Notes under the pieces: generated by a model
What the model was told of the DNA's origin: nothing
What the model saw: the letters and a program-made list of their open reading frames with translations, nothing else
Databases searched by the model: none
Source of the DNA: an uncultured Clostridia bacterium
GTDB taxonomy: Bacteria; Cyanobacteriota; Vampirovibrionia; Gastranaerophilales; Gastranaerophilaceae
Assembly (NCBI GenBank): GCA_945946765.1
Contig: CAMEWS010000001.1
Span: 1 to 64,000 of the forward strand
Length of the DNA: 64,000 nt
Reading direction: 5' to 3'
Translations under genes and position numbers: made by a program
In this document: positions 35,191 to 44,020 of the stretch, piece after piece
Numbering within the stretch: the first letter of the stretch is position 1
Layout: every line of letters begins with the position of its first letter

Positions 35191-35850
35191 TTGGAAAATA
35201 CGTACACTTTAAATAAATTACAAATGTTTGATGAATGTCCGCAGAAATATAAACTATGCTATGTAGATAAGGTACATGTGGTAGAACCTATTGCAAAGAC
35301 TCGTACAGGTAATAATTTACATGCAATAATTAATTATTATCTGAAGGGGATGGATGTGACGAAGCTTGTTGATGCTTTGACGAAGAATGAAAAAATCCTT
35401 TGGTGTAATTTTAAAAATGCACACTTGGCAAAATATAAATGTGTTGCAAGTGAGTATGCTTTTAATCTAAAAATTGCCGAATACTGGCTGACTGGGAGAA
35501 TTGATGCCTTGTTTTCTTCGGGAGAACAGTTCATTATAGCTGATTGGAAAACAGGTGAAAATTTCAAACCCGACAATGTGAAATTTCAAACTGCCTTTTA
35601 TCTTTTGTGTATTTACGAGATATTAAAAACTAAAAATATGCTTGAAAAACCTGAACAATTGTCGTTGCATTATGTTAATCTCTATACTGACAGTGTGATT
35701 AAAATCCCGTTTGATGAGGATCTGTATACGCAATACAAAACGCAAGTCTTGTCTGTGATTAATAAAATTAATGAAACAACAGCTTTCTTTTGCAGCAAAA
35801 CAGAGAATTGCAAAAGCTGTAAATATTACAGAGTTTGTCCGTTCTATTAA
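35191..35850 (+). CDS. PD-(D/E)XK nuclease with 4Fe-4S cysteines (RecB/AddB/Cas4-like)
   Basis: A 219-aa stand-alone nuclease. The core is GRIDALF (about 103) and IIADWKTGE (about 118), the D...DxK motif, followed by QTAFYLL. Cys16 (FDECPQKYK) plus Cys207, Cys210 and Cys216 (CKSCKYYRVC) match the split iron-sulfur cluster of AddB and Cas4 nucleases. The TTG start has AGGAG seven bases upstream and lies 2 bp after the helicase stop, so the two proteins are almost surely made together. No cas1/cas2 is present. End resection or recombination is the likely role. Confidence 0.85.
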   Translation: MENTYTLNKLQMFDECPQKYKLCYVDKVHVVEPIAKTRTGNNLHAIINYYLKGMDVTKLVDALTKNEKILWCNFKNAHLAKYKCVASEYAFNLKIAEYWLTGRIDALFSSGEQFIIADWKTGENFKPDNVKFQTAFYLLCIYEILKTKNMLEKPEQLSLHYVNLYTDSVIKIPFDEDLYTQYKTQVLSVINKINETTAFFCSKTENCKSCKYYRVCPFY

Positions 35851-35983
35851 TTCAACATTTAACGCTTATTTTTTGAATTTTTGTAAACTTTTATGATTGT
35901 ACCTGACAAATAAATTTTTGTTCAAGTGTTAATTTGTTAAAATAATTTATAAATTTGTGTTTATAAAATTTGAGGAGAGATGT

Positions 35984-37357
35984 ATGAAAGTCAGTGCAAT
36001 TCAGCAGTACAGAAACAAGGTTAATTACAACAATTCAAATCTAAGTGCTCCTGTGATGAGCCTGCCGCAAAATACAGGCATGTCTTATGCAGATGCAATC
36101 CAAAGCAATGGGAACTACGGCAAAGCTCAAGTTATGATGAAGAATAATCCGAGTTTTGGAAGTATAACGCTTGGAGGAGCTGTAGCAGTTATATATTGGG
36201 TATATATGAGTTTACTTGCTTTAATTGCAGGTGTTACAATCGGCTCTCTGTTAAAAGATAAGTATGATGCTAAAGTTGAAGAAAAACAAAGAAAACTTGA
36301 AGAAGCAAGAATAAAAGCGCAGTTTGAACAAGATGTTATAAAACTTGCAAATATTCTTGATATGTCACCTAAAAAAGCTCAAAAGTATCATGAAAAATTC
36401 CTTGGCGCTTCATATATTCCTCAAAAAGGTAAAGCAATGGAAGAAGTCGGTTTAAATGCAGTCAGAGGCTATTCAATGGAAAAATATGAATTAATGAAAG
36501 ATGTTCTTTCTCCTGTTGTCCTTGCCCAAAAAGCTGCTAAAAATACTATGTTATCCAACGCAAACGATAAAGATAAAATAGCGCTGAATACTGTACAAGA
36601 AAATGTGCCTAACGGTATTTTGTTGTATGGACCTTATGGAACAGGTAAAACTTATTTGGCTCATCAAATTGGTAAGCATGCTGAACAATTTGGTTCAAAT
36701 TTTGTGGAAATAAAAGCATGTGACATTAATGAGGATAAACTCAATGAAAAGTATAATGAAACCTTTAAAAAAGCTGAAAATGACTTCATAGAAAATGGTA
36801 AATATACTTTTGTTTTATTAAATGATCAAAGAGATGCATTAAAATCACAATCAAAAGCTTTTGATACACTCTTAAACAATATGGAAGATGCCAACAAAAA
36901 AGGTATTATTTTTATTGTAACGATAAACAAACCGACTGAAATCAATCCTGCACTGTTAAGAGGCGGCAGATTGGAAAAAAGAATGCATATCAACAAAATG
37001 CAAAGGTTTGAAGTTGCTGATATGATAAACTATGCTCTTCAATGTCACTATATACCAAAAGAACAAATTGCAAAATTTGATTTTCAAAAAGTTATAGATA
37101 CATTAAACGCGAACAATTGGGATTTTACTCCTGCGGATTATATGACATTTGCAAAAAATATGGCAAGGCAAAGAATAGTGTCTGCAGATGAAATGATTGA
37201 GGAAATGAAGAAATTAACAAAGGATCAACTTTTTGCTTATCAATATACTTCTGAAAGAGTCGAAGAATTTCAGCAAGAAGAAAAATACGTAAAAGAAAAC
37301 ACACCTGTAAAAAAACAAATTGAAGAACAAGGAGCAGAAGATGAAAGTATCGTTTAA
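35984..37357 (+). CDS. Membrane-anchored AAA+ ATPase (trio member 1, Walker A intact)
   Basis: A 457-aa protein. An Asn-rich N-terminus contains NPSFGSI (near 55), then a transmembrane segment (AVAVIYWVYMSLLALIAGVT, about 65-85), a coiled linker and one AAA domain. Walker A is GPYGTGKT (about 216). The Walker B position reads FVLLNDQ (about 278), replacing the usual DE with ND. Sensor 1 is VTINKP, and LRGGRLEKR (about 325) is the arginine-finger region. This resembles FtsH-type AAA proteins but has no protease domain. The ATG at 35984 has GAGGAGAG upstream. The next gene overlaps it by 17 bp. Confidence 0.78.
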   Translation: MKVSAIQQYRNKVNYNNSNLSAPVMSLPQNTGMSYADAIQSNGNYGKAQVMMKNNPSFGSITLGGAVAVIYWVYMSLLALIAGVTIGSLLKDKYDAKVEEKQRKLEEARIKAQFEQDVIKLANILDMSPKKAQKYHEKFLGASYIPQKGKAMEEVGLNAVRGYSMEKYELMKDVLSPVVLAQKAAKNTMLSNANDKDKIALNTVQENVPNGILLYGPYGTGKTYLAHQIGKHAEQFGSNFVEIKACDINEDKLNEKYNETFKKAENDFIENGKYTFVLLNDQRDALKSQSKAFDTLLNNMEDANKKGIIFIVTINKPTEINPALLRGGRLEKRMHINKMQRFEVADMINYALQCHYIPKEQIAKFDFQKVIDTLNANNWDFTPADYMTFAKNMARQRIVSADEMIEEMKKLTKDQLFAYQYTSERVEEFQQEEKYVKENTPVKKQIEEQGAEDESIV

Positions 37358-38354
37358 CAATAATTATGCTTATATAAAAAACAATTTTAAAAGCAATGAT
37401 ACAAACAGCAAAACCTCTGCACCAACAGAGAACAATGAAAGAGACGTTTTGTGTACGGGTATTTGCGGTATAACACCTCAACAAGTTGGGAAAGCGGCAG
37501 GCGGATTGCTTGCATTGGCAGGGGTAATCAAGTTCAGAAAAAAAATAGGTGCATTTGTTAAAAAATTAATAGAACCTGCCGTAGATGAAACTGTAAAAGA
37601 AGTTAAACCCAGAGTGAAAAAACTGTATGACAATATTAAAAAAGACCAATATACAGAAAGATTAGAATTAATAAAGAACAGATATGTAGAACTTATAAAT
37701 AATCCTGATCCGTATTTTCCAAACGGTGTAATGTATTCCGGTGAAAGCAGACTTGCCAGAAACAAGGCTATATCTGATTTGATAAAACATCTCGAAGACC
37801 ACGGCTGGAATATACAAAAAGTGCCGGAATTTGATGTTTCAAAAGCTGATGATTATAGTTATTGTCGCAGTTATATCTTAGAAAATATTACTCTTCCCAT
37901 TGCTAGAGCAAAAGAAGAGTTTAAAAAAACAGGTAAAATTACAGCTTTTGTTATAAGAGATATGGACGTACTTTGGGAGAAAAACTCGGCTGCTTCAAAT
38001 TTACTTCCTACTATAGAAGATATTAACAAAAGCGGATGTTCTTTGATTGCTGATATAACAAATTTGGATCATAAATATGATGGATATATTCGTTCAGGAC
38101 GTATTGATTGGAAAGCAACAATGAGACCTTTACCTGAGGATACACAAGAAATTTGGGAAGCACATCTTAAAAGACAGTTTGAACGTTATAACAAGGATCT
38201 TGAACGAATGAAAAGCGGTAAAGAACCTGAGTTTGAAGGTTTTATTCAATGGTGTTTGCAAGATGCAATCGACAAATTCCCTGAGCAATACAGAGAATCC
38301 AGCGAATTATATCAAAAACTTAAAGATACAAAATATTATCCGTTTGAGTTTTAA
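37341..38354 (+). CDS. AAA-like pseudo-ATPase (trio member 2)
   Basis: A 337-aa protein that follows the plan of its upstream neighbour but has lost catalytic motifs. The N-terminal MKVSFNNNYAYIKNNF is followed by a short hydrophobic stretch (GKAAGGLLALAGVIKF, about 50-65) and a Lys-rich region. The P-loop position reads FPNGVMYSGESRLARNK, without GKT. The Walker B position is TAFVIRDMDVLW, and YIRSGRIDW matches the LRGGRLEK segment of member 1. It is probably a structural partner in a mixed ring. AAGGAG precedes the ATG, which lies inside the end of member 1. Confidence 0.65.
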   Translation: MKVSFNNNYAYIKNNFKSNDTNSKTSAPTENNERDVLCTGICGITPQQVGKAAGGLLALAGVIKFRKKIGAFVKKLIEPAVDETVKEVKPRVKKLYDNIKKDQYTERLELIKNRYVELINNPDPYFPNGVMYSGESRLARNKAISDLIKHLEDHGWNIQKVPEFDVSKADDYSYCRSYILENITLPIARAKEEFKKTGKITAFVIRDMDVLWEKNSAASNLLPTIEDINKSGCSLIADITNLDHKYDGYIRSGRIDWKATMRPLPEDTQEIWEAHLKRQFERYNKDLERMKSGKEPEFEGFIQWCLQDAIDKFPEQYRESSELYQKLKDTKYYPFEF

Positions 38355-38372
38355 AAACAAAAGGATGTAATT

Positions 38373-39248
38373 ATGAAGATACAGAGTATTCCTAACTTTA
38401 AATATCCTTCGGTATCAACAAAAAGCAAAATAAAACAGAATTTCACAAATAATAACTCATTGCAAGCTGTTTCGTTCGGGCTTGTTCCTCCTGTTCCGCC
38501 TGTGCCTGTAGACCCGTTAACAGCACTTGCGGCTCTGGCGTTTGCTCTCTTGCAAATGACAGGAATTGCTATTGCAAAAGGGAAGTATGCAGAAAATAAA
38601 TCAAAGAATAAACAATTAAAATATTGTCAACAAGAATTTCGAGAGTTAATCGAACAGGATTTGAATAAGTATGCTAAAAGCAACAATCTTACTTTGCAAG
38701 AAGCTCAAAAAAGGTACATAAAACGCTTAAAAAATGCAATGTATCCAAATGATTATATTGATGGTAATTTTGGAATAAATTCCGTAAAAGGGCATGAAGT
38801 TGAGCGCTTTAAATTACTTTTAAATGTAATTATCCCCGTTATTGAAGCAAGAAAGTCAAATTCAAGTGAGTTGTTGCCGCATGGGGTATTGCTTAACGGC
38901 AAGGATTCCGAATTAAACAATAAATTGATAAAAGCATTAGCAAAACATCTTGAGCCATTGGAAGTACAGAAATTTGAGTGGGATATAAACAACTTTGATA
39001 CTCAACAAGCGATAAGAAATATTGATGTAATGTCTTGGACATATAATGAAACCGGCAAATATTCTTTAGTTCACATAAAAAATGCAGATAATATTGAAAA
39101 AACAAAAGACTTTGATTTCTTAAAAAATGTAATGGAAAACAGTCTAAAATTGGGTGCAATAATTGTTTATGATGCTACCGATATTAAAAATATCCCTACT
39201 GAATTGCTGCGTCCCGGAAGAACAGATATTATCATTGATGTTAAATAG
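38373..39248 (+). CDS. AAA-like pseudo-ATPase (trio member 3)
   Basis: A 291-aa protein with LQAVSFGLVPPVPP near residue 32, a hydrophobic segment (LTALAALAFALLQMTGIAIA, about 50-70) and a degenerate AAA module. LPHGVLLNGKDSELNNK stands at the P-loop and YSLVHIKNADN at Walker B. IIVYDATDIKNIPTELLRPG, then RTD, closely follows the classical AAA motif TNRPxxLDPALLRPGRFD, so ancestry is clear. It ends soon after this motif, lacking most of the lid domain. It lies 18 bp after member 2, with AAGGATG as ribosome-binding site, and is followed by a terminator. Confidence 0.68.
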   Translation: MKIQSIPNFKYPSVSTKSKIKQNFTNNNSLQAVSFGLVPPVPPVPVDPLTALAALAFALLQMTGIAIAKGKYAENKSKNKQLKYCQQEFRELIEQDLNKYAKSNNLTLQEAQKRYIKRLKNAMYPNDYIDGNFGINSVKGHEVERFKLLLNVIIPVIEARKSNSSELLPHGVLLNGKDSELNNKLIKALAKHLEPLEVQKFEWDINNFDTQQAIRNIDVMSWTYNETGKYSLVHIKNADNIEKTKDFDFLKNVMENSLKLGAIIVYDATDIKNIPTELLRPGRTDIIIDVK

Positions 39249-39260
39249 TTAATAAAAAAA

Positions 39261-39284
39261 GAGCCTTTCTTGATGAAGGCTCTT
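39261..39284. terminator. Bidirectional terminator after the AAA trio
   Basis: GAGCCTT (39261-39267), 8-nt loop, AAGGCTC (39276-39282), with A7 on the left. It serves the plus-strand trio and the minus-strand gene ending at 39308. Confidence 0.75.
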
Positions 39285-39307
39285 AAAGTATCTATTTGTT
39301 TTATATT

Positions 39308-39877
39308 CTAATCCAAATAGAATGCAGTTATAACTTTGTGAGATTCCTCCGCATAATCAATTGCTTTATGCAATGTGTTAGATGTATGTGAGAGGAAGCA
39401 TATTAACTGTTGACAATCGTCAATAATTTCTCTGTTGCAGATTCTACTGGCATCTGCAAGAGTCATCATTGCTCTGTCGGAATGTTCTATAATATTGGGC
39501 ACACCAATCAATTGGTCTTGAACATCAGAAGGTTGTTGACCGATTGTTTGAGGTAAAATAACTTTTAATTTTTCAGGGTTTGATTTCATTGCGCCGCGAA
39601 TAGTAGCAGCGTTTGTACCCGAAGAACCGCCTGAGGTTATAACAGTATTTCCTTGCGAAACTAAAGCAAAAGAAAGTGTTTCTATGATTTGTTGATGAGT
39701 AATGGGTAAATTACGACTGCCAATGATAGCAATACGTTTTGCGGATTGCTGAATAGTCGCAAGCTCCATTGCCAATTGGTCAACTGTATTTGCACTGTTT
39801 TCAGGAACCTTATCCAAATCGTCTATTGGTACCATTATTGATGATTGTTCCTGATTTTCTTTGTTTTCTTCTGACAT
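39308..39877 (-). CDS. DprA/SMF- or LOG-like Rossmann-fold protein
   Basis: A 189-aa protein with IAIIGSRNLPITHQQ (residues 48-62) and VITSGGSSGTNAATIRGA (about 78-95), the paired glycine motifs of the DprA/LOG superfamily, then KLKVILPQTIGQQPSDVQ. Full DprA loads RecA on single-stranded DNA during recombination; this one lacks extra domains and has a polar 45-residue N-terminus. Small DprA-like proteins of this type are known in Cyanobacteria. It faces the AAA trio and is divergent from pcrA. Confidence 0.68.
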   Translation of the reverse strand: MSEENKENQEQSSIMVPIDDLDKVPENSANTVDQLAMELATIQQSAKRIAIIGSRNLPITHQQIIETLSFALVSQGNTVITSGGSSGTNAATIRGAMKSNPEKLKVILPQTIGQQPSDVQDQLIGVPNIIEHSDRAMMTLADASRICNREIIDDCQQLICFLSHTSNTLHKAIDYAEESHKVITAFYLD

Positions 39878-39969
39878 AGTTTTTCCCTAATTAAATTATT
39901 TTACTTAAAAATATGTTTTGATTATCATAATAATATCATAAATTATCAAAATTAAAAGACTTTTTTTAA

Positions 39970-39997
39970 TTGTCATTCCGAATTTATGTAGGAATCG
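39970..39997. repeat. Dispersed GTCA-type palindrome, copy 4
   Basis: TTGTCATTCCGAATT then TATGTAGGAATCGA, with ATTCC (39975-39979) pairing to GGAAT (39991-39995). It lies between the DprA-like gene and pcrA. Confidence 0.5.
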
Positions 39998-40040
39998 ATA
40001 TTTTATAACGCATAAATATACATCATACGGGGCGGGAAAT

Positions 40041-42536
40041 TTGGAAAAATTATTATCATCATTGAATCCTCAACAAAAAGAAGCAGTTGTCGAAAAAGAA
40101 GGTGCCTTGCTTGTGTTAGCAGGTGCGGGCAGCGGCAAAACAAAGGTTCTGACAACTCGTATTGTAAACCTTGTAAAATCAGGTGTTAATCCGTATAAAA
40201 TTCTGGCTGTTACTTTTACAAACAAAGCTGCAAAAGAAATGCGGGAACGTCTTTCCAAAATGATAGGCGAAGATGTTGTAAAAAAAATGTGGGTCGGCAC
40301 TTTTCACAATATTTGCGGACGTATACTTCGCTTTGATATAGAGAATTACAAAAGCCCCGATGGTAAAAAATGGGATAACAATTATGTTATTTATGACGAA
40401 ACTGATTCAACAACCATAATCAAAAACGCTATTAAAAAGTTGAATCTCGATGAAAAAATGTATGCACTAAAACTTGTCAAAGCCGCTATAAGTAATGCAA
40501 AAAGTAAAATGCAAGATGCTTATACATTTTCAACAAGGGCAAGAGATTACCGTTCTCAAAAAATTTCGGAAGTTTATTATGAATATGAAAAACAGCTCTT
40601 GGAAAACAATGCAATAGATTTTGATGACATGCTTCTTTTGACGGTTAATTTGCTAACCACTAACGAAGAAGTAAGAAACAAGTATCATGAAAGATTTTCG
40701 CACATTCTTGTCGATGAGTTTCAAGATACAAACATAAGCCAATATATGCTTATAAGACACTTGTATTCCAACAACAAAACCGATGAAGAATTAAAAGGCA
40801 GAAGTCTTTGTGTTGTAGGTGACGTTGATCAATCAATTTACAGTTGGCGTGGTGCGGATTACAAAATTATATTAAATTTTCAATCAGATTACAAAAATGC
40901 GAAGCTTATTAAACTTGAGCAAAACTATCGTTCGGTTGCTACAATTTTGGAGGCTGCAAACGCTATCATTGTCAACAATACCGAACGTGTCAGCAAAAAT
41001 TTATACTCAACAAAAGGTCAGGGTGAAAAAATAGAAATTTATGAGGCTCAGGACGAATCGGGCGAAGCATGTTACATTGCGGACAACATCAGGCGTTTTG
41101 CACGCAATCTCAACGACTATGCCGTTTTGTACCGTACAAACTCTCAATCTCGTGCAATAGAAGAAGCTTTGATTTCAAACGGTATTTCTTACAGAATGGT
41201 TGGCGGTTTAAAATTCTATGACCGTAAAGAAGTTAAAGACATCATTGCATACTTAAAATTACTTTATAACAGGCATGATTCTCAAAGTATCAAAAGAATT
41301 ATAAATGTACCCAAACGTTCTATCGGAGATACTACAGTTAAAAAAGTTCAAGAAATTGCTAATCAAATGGATTATCCGTTTTACGATGTTTTGCAAAATA
41401 TTGAAGAATATGATGATTTTTCAGCGGGAGTAAAAGCCAAAATCCGTAATTTTATTAATATCTTAGATAAGTTGGATAAAAATAAAAATTCTCTTTCTTT
41501 GCCCGAATTTATTGCTTTTGTTATAGAAGAAACGGGCTATCTTGCCGAGTTAAAACAGGAGGATACTGAAGAAGCCGAATCACGTATAGAAAACTTGCAA
41601 GAGTTAGTTAATGTCGCAAGGGATTTTGTGCCTGAGGAGGAAGATAACGTTTTGGGTGAATTTTTGGCTCAGGTTGCTTTGGTCAGTGATTTGGATGAAA
41701 CTCCCGATTCTGATAACGCCGTTACTTTAATGACTTTGCATGCTGCAAAAGGTCTTGAGTTTGAAAATGTATTTCTTGCAGGATTGGAAGAAGGTATATT
41801 TCCGCACAGCCGTTCATTAAACAACAATACCGAAATGGAAGAAGAACGCAGACTTATGTATGTTGGTGTTACACGTGCAAAACAAAAATTGTATATTACT
41901 TATGCCAAAAGACGTCAAATGTGGGGTGATACAAAATACAATCCGCCAAGCAGATTTTTAGCGGAAATCCCCGATAACTTGACGGAAAGAAATGTGTCCG
42001 AAGACAGTATGTCGTATTCACGCAAAGGCGGAACCTTTAAACAGGCTGTTAACAAAATTAAGACCGACCGTTCCGGTTATGTGGAAAAAACAACAGGTTT
42101 TGGTAAAGGCTTTGTTGCTCCGATTACGGGTAGCACTCATGTACAAAATATCAACAAAGTTGTTAAGCCTAAAGTTACCTACAAAGCTCCTCAATCTCAA
42201 AATAATTTTGTCAGAAAAGAGTCTTTTGTTGTGAAAAATGCACAAAATAAAGCAAAAGATGAGGAAAAAGTTAAAAAACTTCTTGAAGACAACCCTATAA
42301 AACGTATGCTTGAAGAAAAAAAAGCAAGGGAAACAATGGGTACAACTCAGGTTGTGTCTTCAGTGCAGGCCGGCAATACTTTTACAAAAGGTGACAGAGT
42401 ATTTCACGAAAAATTTGGTATAGGTCACATTGATGAAATTAAACAAATCGGTTCTTCCTCAATGTATGTAATTGATTTTGGTAAACAGGGCAAAAAAGCC
42501 GTGGATGCACTTTATGCAAATTTGAAGAAGTTTTAA
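40041..42536 (+). CDS. pcrA: UvrD/PcrA-type DNA helicase
   Basis: An 831-aa SF1A 3'-5' helicase for repair and removal of recombination intermediates. LNPQQKEAV (Q motif), GAGSGKTKVL (about 30), GTFHNICGRILR, VDEFQDTNISQY, VVGDVDQSIYSWRGA, LEQNYRS, LMTLHAAKGLEF and RLMYVGVTRAKQKLY are all intact. The C-terminal KGDRVFHEKFGIGHI is the Tudor-like domain that contacts RNA polymerase in PcrA. The TTG start lies after GGGGCGGG. It is transcribed alone. Confidence 0.94.
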   Translation: MEKLLSSLNPQQKEAVVEKEGALLVLAGAGSGKTKVLTTRIVNLVKSGVNPYKILAVTFTNKAAKEMRERLSKMIGEDVVKKMWVGTFHNICGRILRFDIENYKSPDGKKWDNNYVIYDETDSTTIIKNAIKKLNLDEKMYALKLVKAAISNAKSKMQDAYTFSTRARDYRSQKISEVYYEYEKQLLENNAIDFDDMLLLTVNLLTTNEEVRNKYHERFSHILVDEFQDTNISQYMLIRHLYSNNKTDEELKGRSLCVVGDVDQSIYSWRGADYKIILNFQSDYKNAKLIKLEQNYRSVATILEAANAIIVNNTERVSKNLYSTKGQGEKIEIYEAQDESGEACYIADNIRRFARNLNDYAVLYRTNSQSRAIEEALISNGISYRMVGGLKFYDRKEVKDIIAYLKLLYNRHDSQSIKRIINVPKRSIGDTTVKKVQEIANQMDYPFYDVLQNIEEYDDFSAGVKAKIRNFINILDKLDKNKNSLSLPEFIAFVIEETGYLAELKQEDTEEAESRIENLQELVNVARDFVPEEEDNVLGEFLAQVALVSDLDETPDSDNAVTLMTLHAAKGLEFENVFLAGLEEGIFPHSRSLNNNTEMEEERRLMYVGVTRAKQKLYITYAKRRQMWGDTKYNPPSRFLAEIPDNLTERNVSEDSMSYSRKGGTFKQAVNKIKTDRSGYVEKTTGFGKGFVAPITGSTHVQNINKVVKPKVTYKAPQSQNNFVRKESFVVKNAQNKAKDEEKVKKLLEDNPIKRMLEEKKARETMGTTQVVSSVQAGNTFTKGDRVFHEKFGIGHIDEIKQIGSSSMYVIDFGKQGKKAVDALYANLKKF

Positions 42537-42591
42537 TGAGTCTTGAATTATAAAGTTTCTTGAGTAAATTTTTGCTTTTGCTATTGAATTT

Positions 42592-43194
42592 TTACATTAC
42601 TATTGAAATTATAAGAAATAGTAATATTATTGCTTTTGTAAGCATATAAACTCTTGCATAACTGTAAAATCTTAATTTTATCCATTTAGTTTGAAATTTA
42701 ACTTCAAAATCTTTTTTTAGTTCATTTATTAGTGATAATTCAGGTTTTATTACAATAGTTTCACCAGTTTTGTTTTTGTTGTTATAAACTACTTTTAACT
42801 GTTGTACTTTTGAGCCATCGGAATATATAGTTCTATGTATTGCTAATAATAGATTTCTAAGATTATTCTGTGCATGTAGAGTGTCTTCAAAAATTTCAAA
42901 ATAATCAATTCTTTCAAATGGAATGGCTTTGACTTTTCTTCCATTATTTCCATTTTGGTATTGTATTTCGATTATTTTTTGTTTTCTGTTTATGGCTATG
43001 CATGTTAATCTTTTGTATAAAATTTGACATATAAATAAAAGCAACAGTAAAAAGCCGCAAAAAATTATATTAGTCAGAGTAAAACCCGATGTTTTTATCG
43101 CTATAATCAAGAAAGGTGCATAAAGAACAGGCAGCCCCCAACCTATCCAACTTTGCATTCTGAATTTTGCTATGTCTTTTTTTAACAATTTCAC
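42592..43194 (-). CDS. Unknown membrane protein
   Basis: A 200-aa protein with two N-terminal membrane segments (about 17-33 and 40-58), a cytoplasmic beta-rich region (residues 65-165, possibly PH-like: CIAINRKQKIIEIQYQNG) and a C-terminal membrane segment (AIILLFLIISIVM). Function unknown. The start codon is GTG with a weak ribosome-binding site. It lies 33 bp after the Nudix gene on the same strand and may be co-transcribed with it. Confidence 0.6.
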   Translation of the reverse strand: MKLLKKDIAKFRMQSWIGWGLPVLYAPFLIIAIKTSGFTLTNIIFCGFLLLLLFICQILYKRLTCIAINRKQKIIEIQYQNGNNGRKVKAIPFERIDYFEIFEDTLHAQNNLRNLLLAIHRTIYSDGSKVQQLKVVYNNKNKTGETIVIKPELSLINELKKDFEVKFQTKWIKLRFYSYARVYMLTKAIILLFLIISIVM

Positions 43195-43227
43195 CTTGTA
43201 GCTTTTTTTGAGCTATTTCTGTATCAA

Positions 43228-43908
43228 CTATGAAAAGAAATGACCGCGTTTTGAGTTTAATGTAATTTTGTCAAAAGAATACAATCTTGCAGGGCGTTTT
43301 GAACCCGATTTTGTATATTCATCCAACTCTTTTAAAATTGCGAGCGAAAGGAATTTTTTCCTGAAGTTTCTTTTGTCGAGTTTTTTCATCAAAATAAGTT
43401 CGTAAGCTTTTTGCAATTCTGTCAATGTAAATTTTTGCGGTAACAATTGGTAAGCAATCGGACAGAATTCAAGACGTTCTCTTGTTCTTTTTAATGAATA
43501 TTCAATGATTTCTTTGTGGTCGAACGCCATAGCAGGTAAGGTATATACAGGATGCCACTTAACATCGGTAATTTCCGTACTACCTTCGTAAGAAAGTTCA
43601 ATGTCGTCAGAACGTATAAGAGCAAAGTATGCGCAGGTAATAACACGTGCATTAGGGTGACGCAGCGGGTCTCCGAAGGTATATAACTGTTCAAGGTAAA
43701 TGTTTTGTACGTTGGTTTTTTCTTTCAAAATACGTAAAGCTGCATCGTCCAATGTTTCGGAAATCCTGATATAACCGCCGGGTAGTGCCCATTTCCCTTT
43801 AAATGGCTCATTCGCACGTTTTACAAGCAGTACCATCAATTTGTTATCTTTAATTGTAAAAATTACAACGTCAGTTGTGACCTCGTGAGTTTTTGTTTCT
43901 TTAAACAT
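43228..43908 (-). CDS. Nudix-fold regulator, NrtR-like
   Basis: A 226-aa protein: a Nudix domain (residues 1-145; KGKWALPGGYIRISETLDDA) joined to a winged-helix domain (about 150-226; LPQKFTLTELQKAYELIL, RNFRKKFLS). This is the architecture of NrtR, an ADP-ribose-responsive repressor of NAD metabolism. The Nudix box has lost key residues: REUxEExG reads RILKEKTN. Hydrolysis is therefore unlikely and ligand sensing more likely. No NAD gene is adjacent, so the target is unknown. GAGGAAG precedes the ATG. Confidence 0.78.
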   Translation of the reverse strand: MFKETKTHEVTTDVVIFTIKDNKLMVLLVKRANEPFKGKWALPGGYIRISETLDDAALRILKEKTNVQNIYLEQLYTFGDPLRHPNARVITCAYFALIRSDDIELSYEGSTEITDVKWHPVYTLPAMAFDHKEIIEYSLKRTRERLEFCPIAYQLLPQKFTLTELQKAYELILMKKLDKRNFRKKFLSLAILKELDEYTKSGSKRPARLYSFDKITLNSKRGHFFS

Positions 43909-44020
43909 ACTTCCTCTGCGTGTTTACCTATTAAATCTATTCTAAGTCAAACAAAAAGCATTTTGTAGTTTCTTGATAAAACTTTACATTTTAATAACTG
44001 TTTTATCGTTTTTATTCGTT

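Noticed and set aside
35191-35850. Cas4 of a CRISPR system
   Set aside because: The nuclease has Cas4-like cysteines, but no cas1, cas2 or array is present and it is coupled to an AddAB-like helicase.
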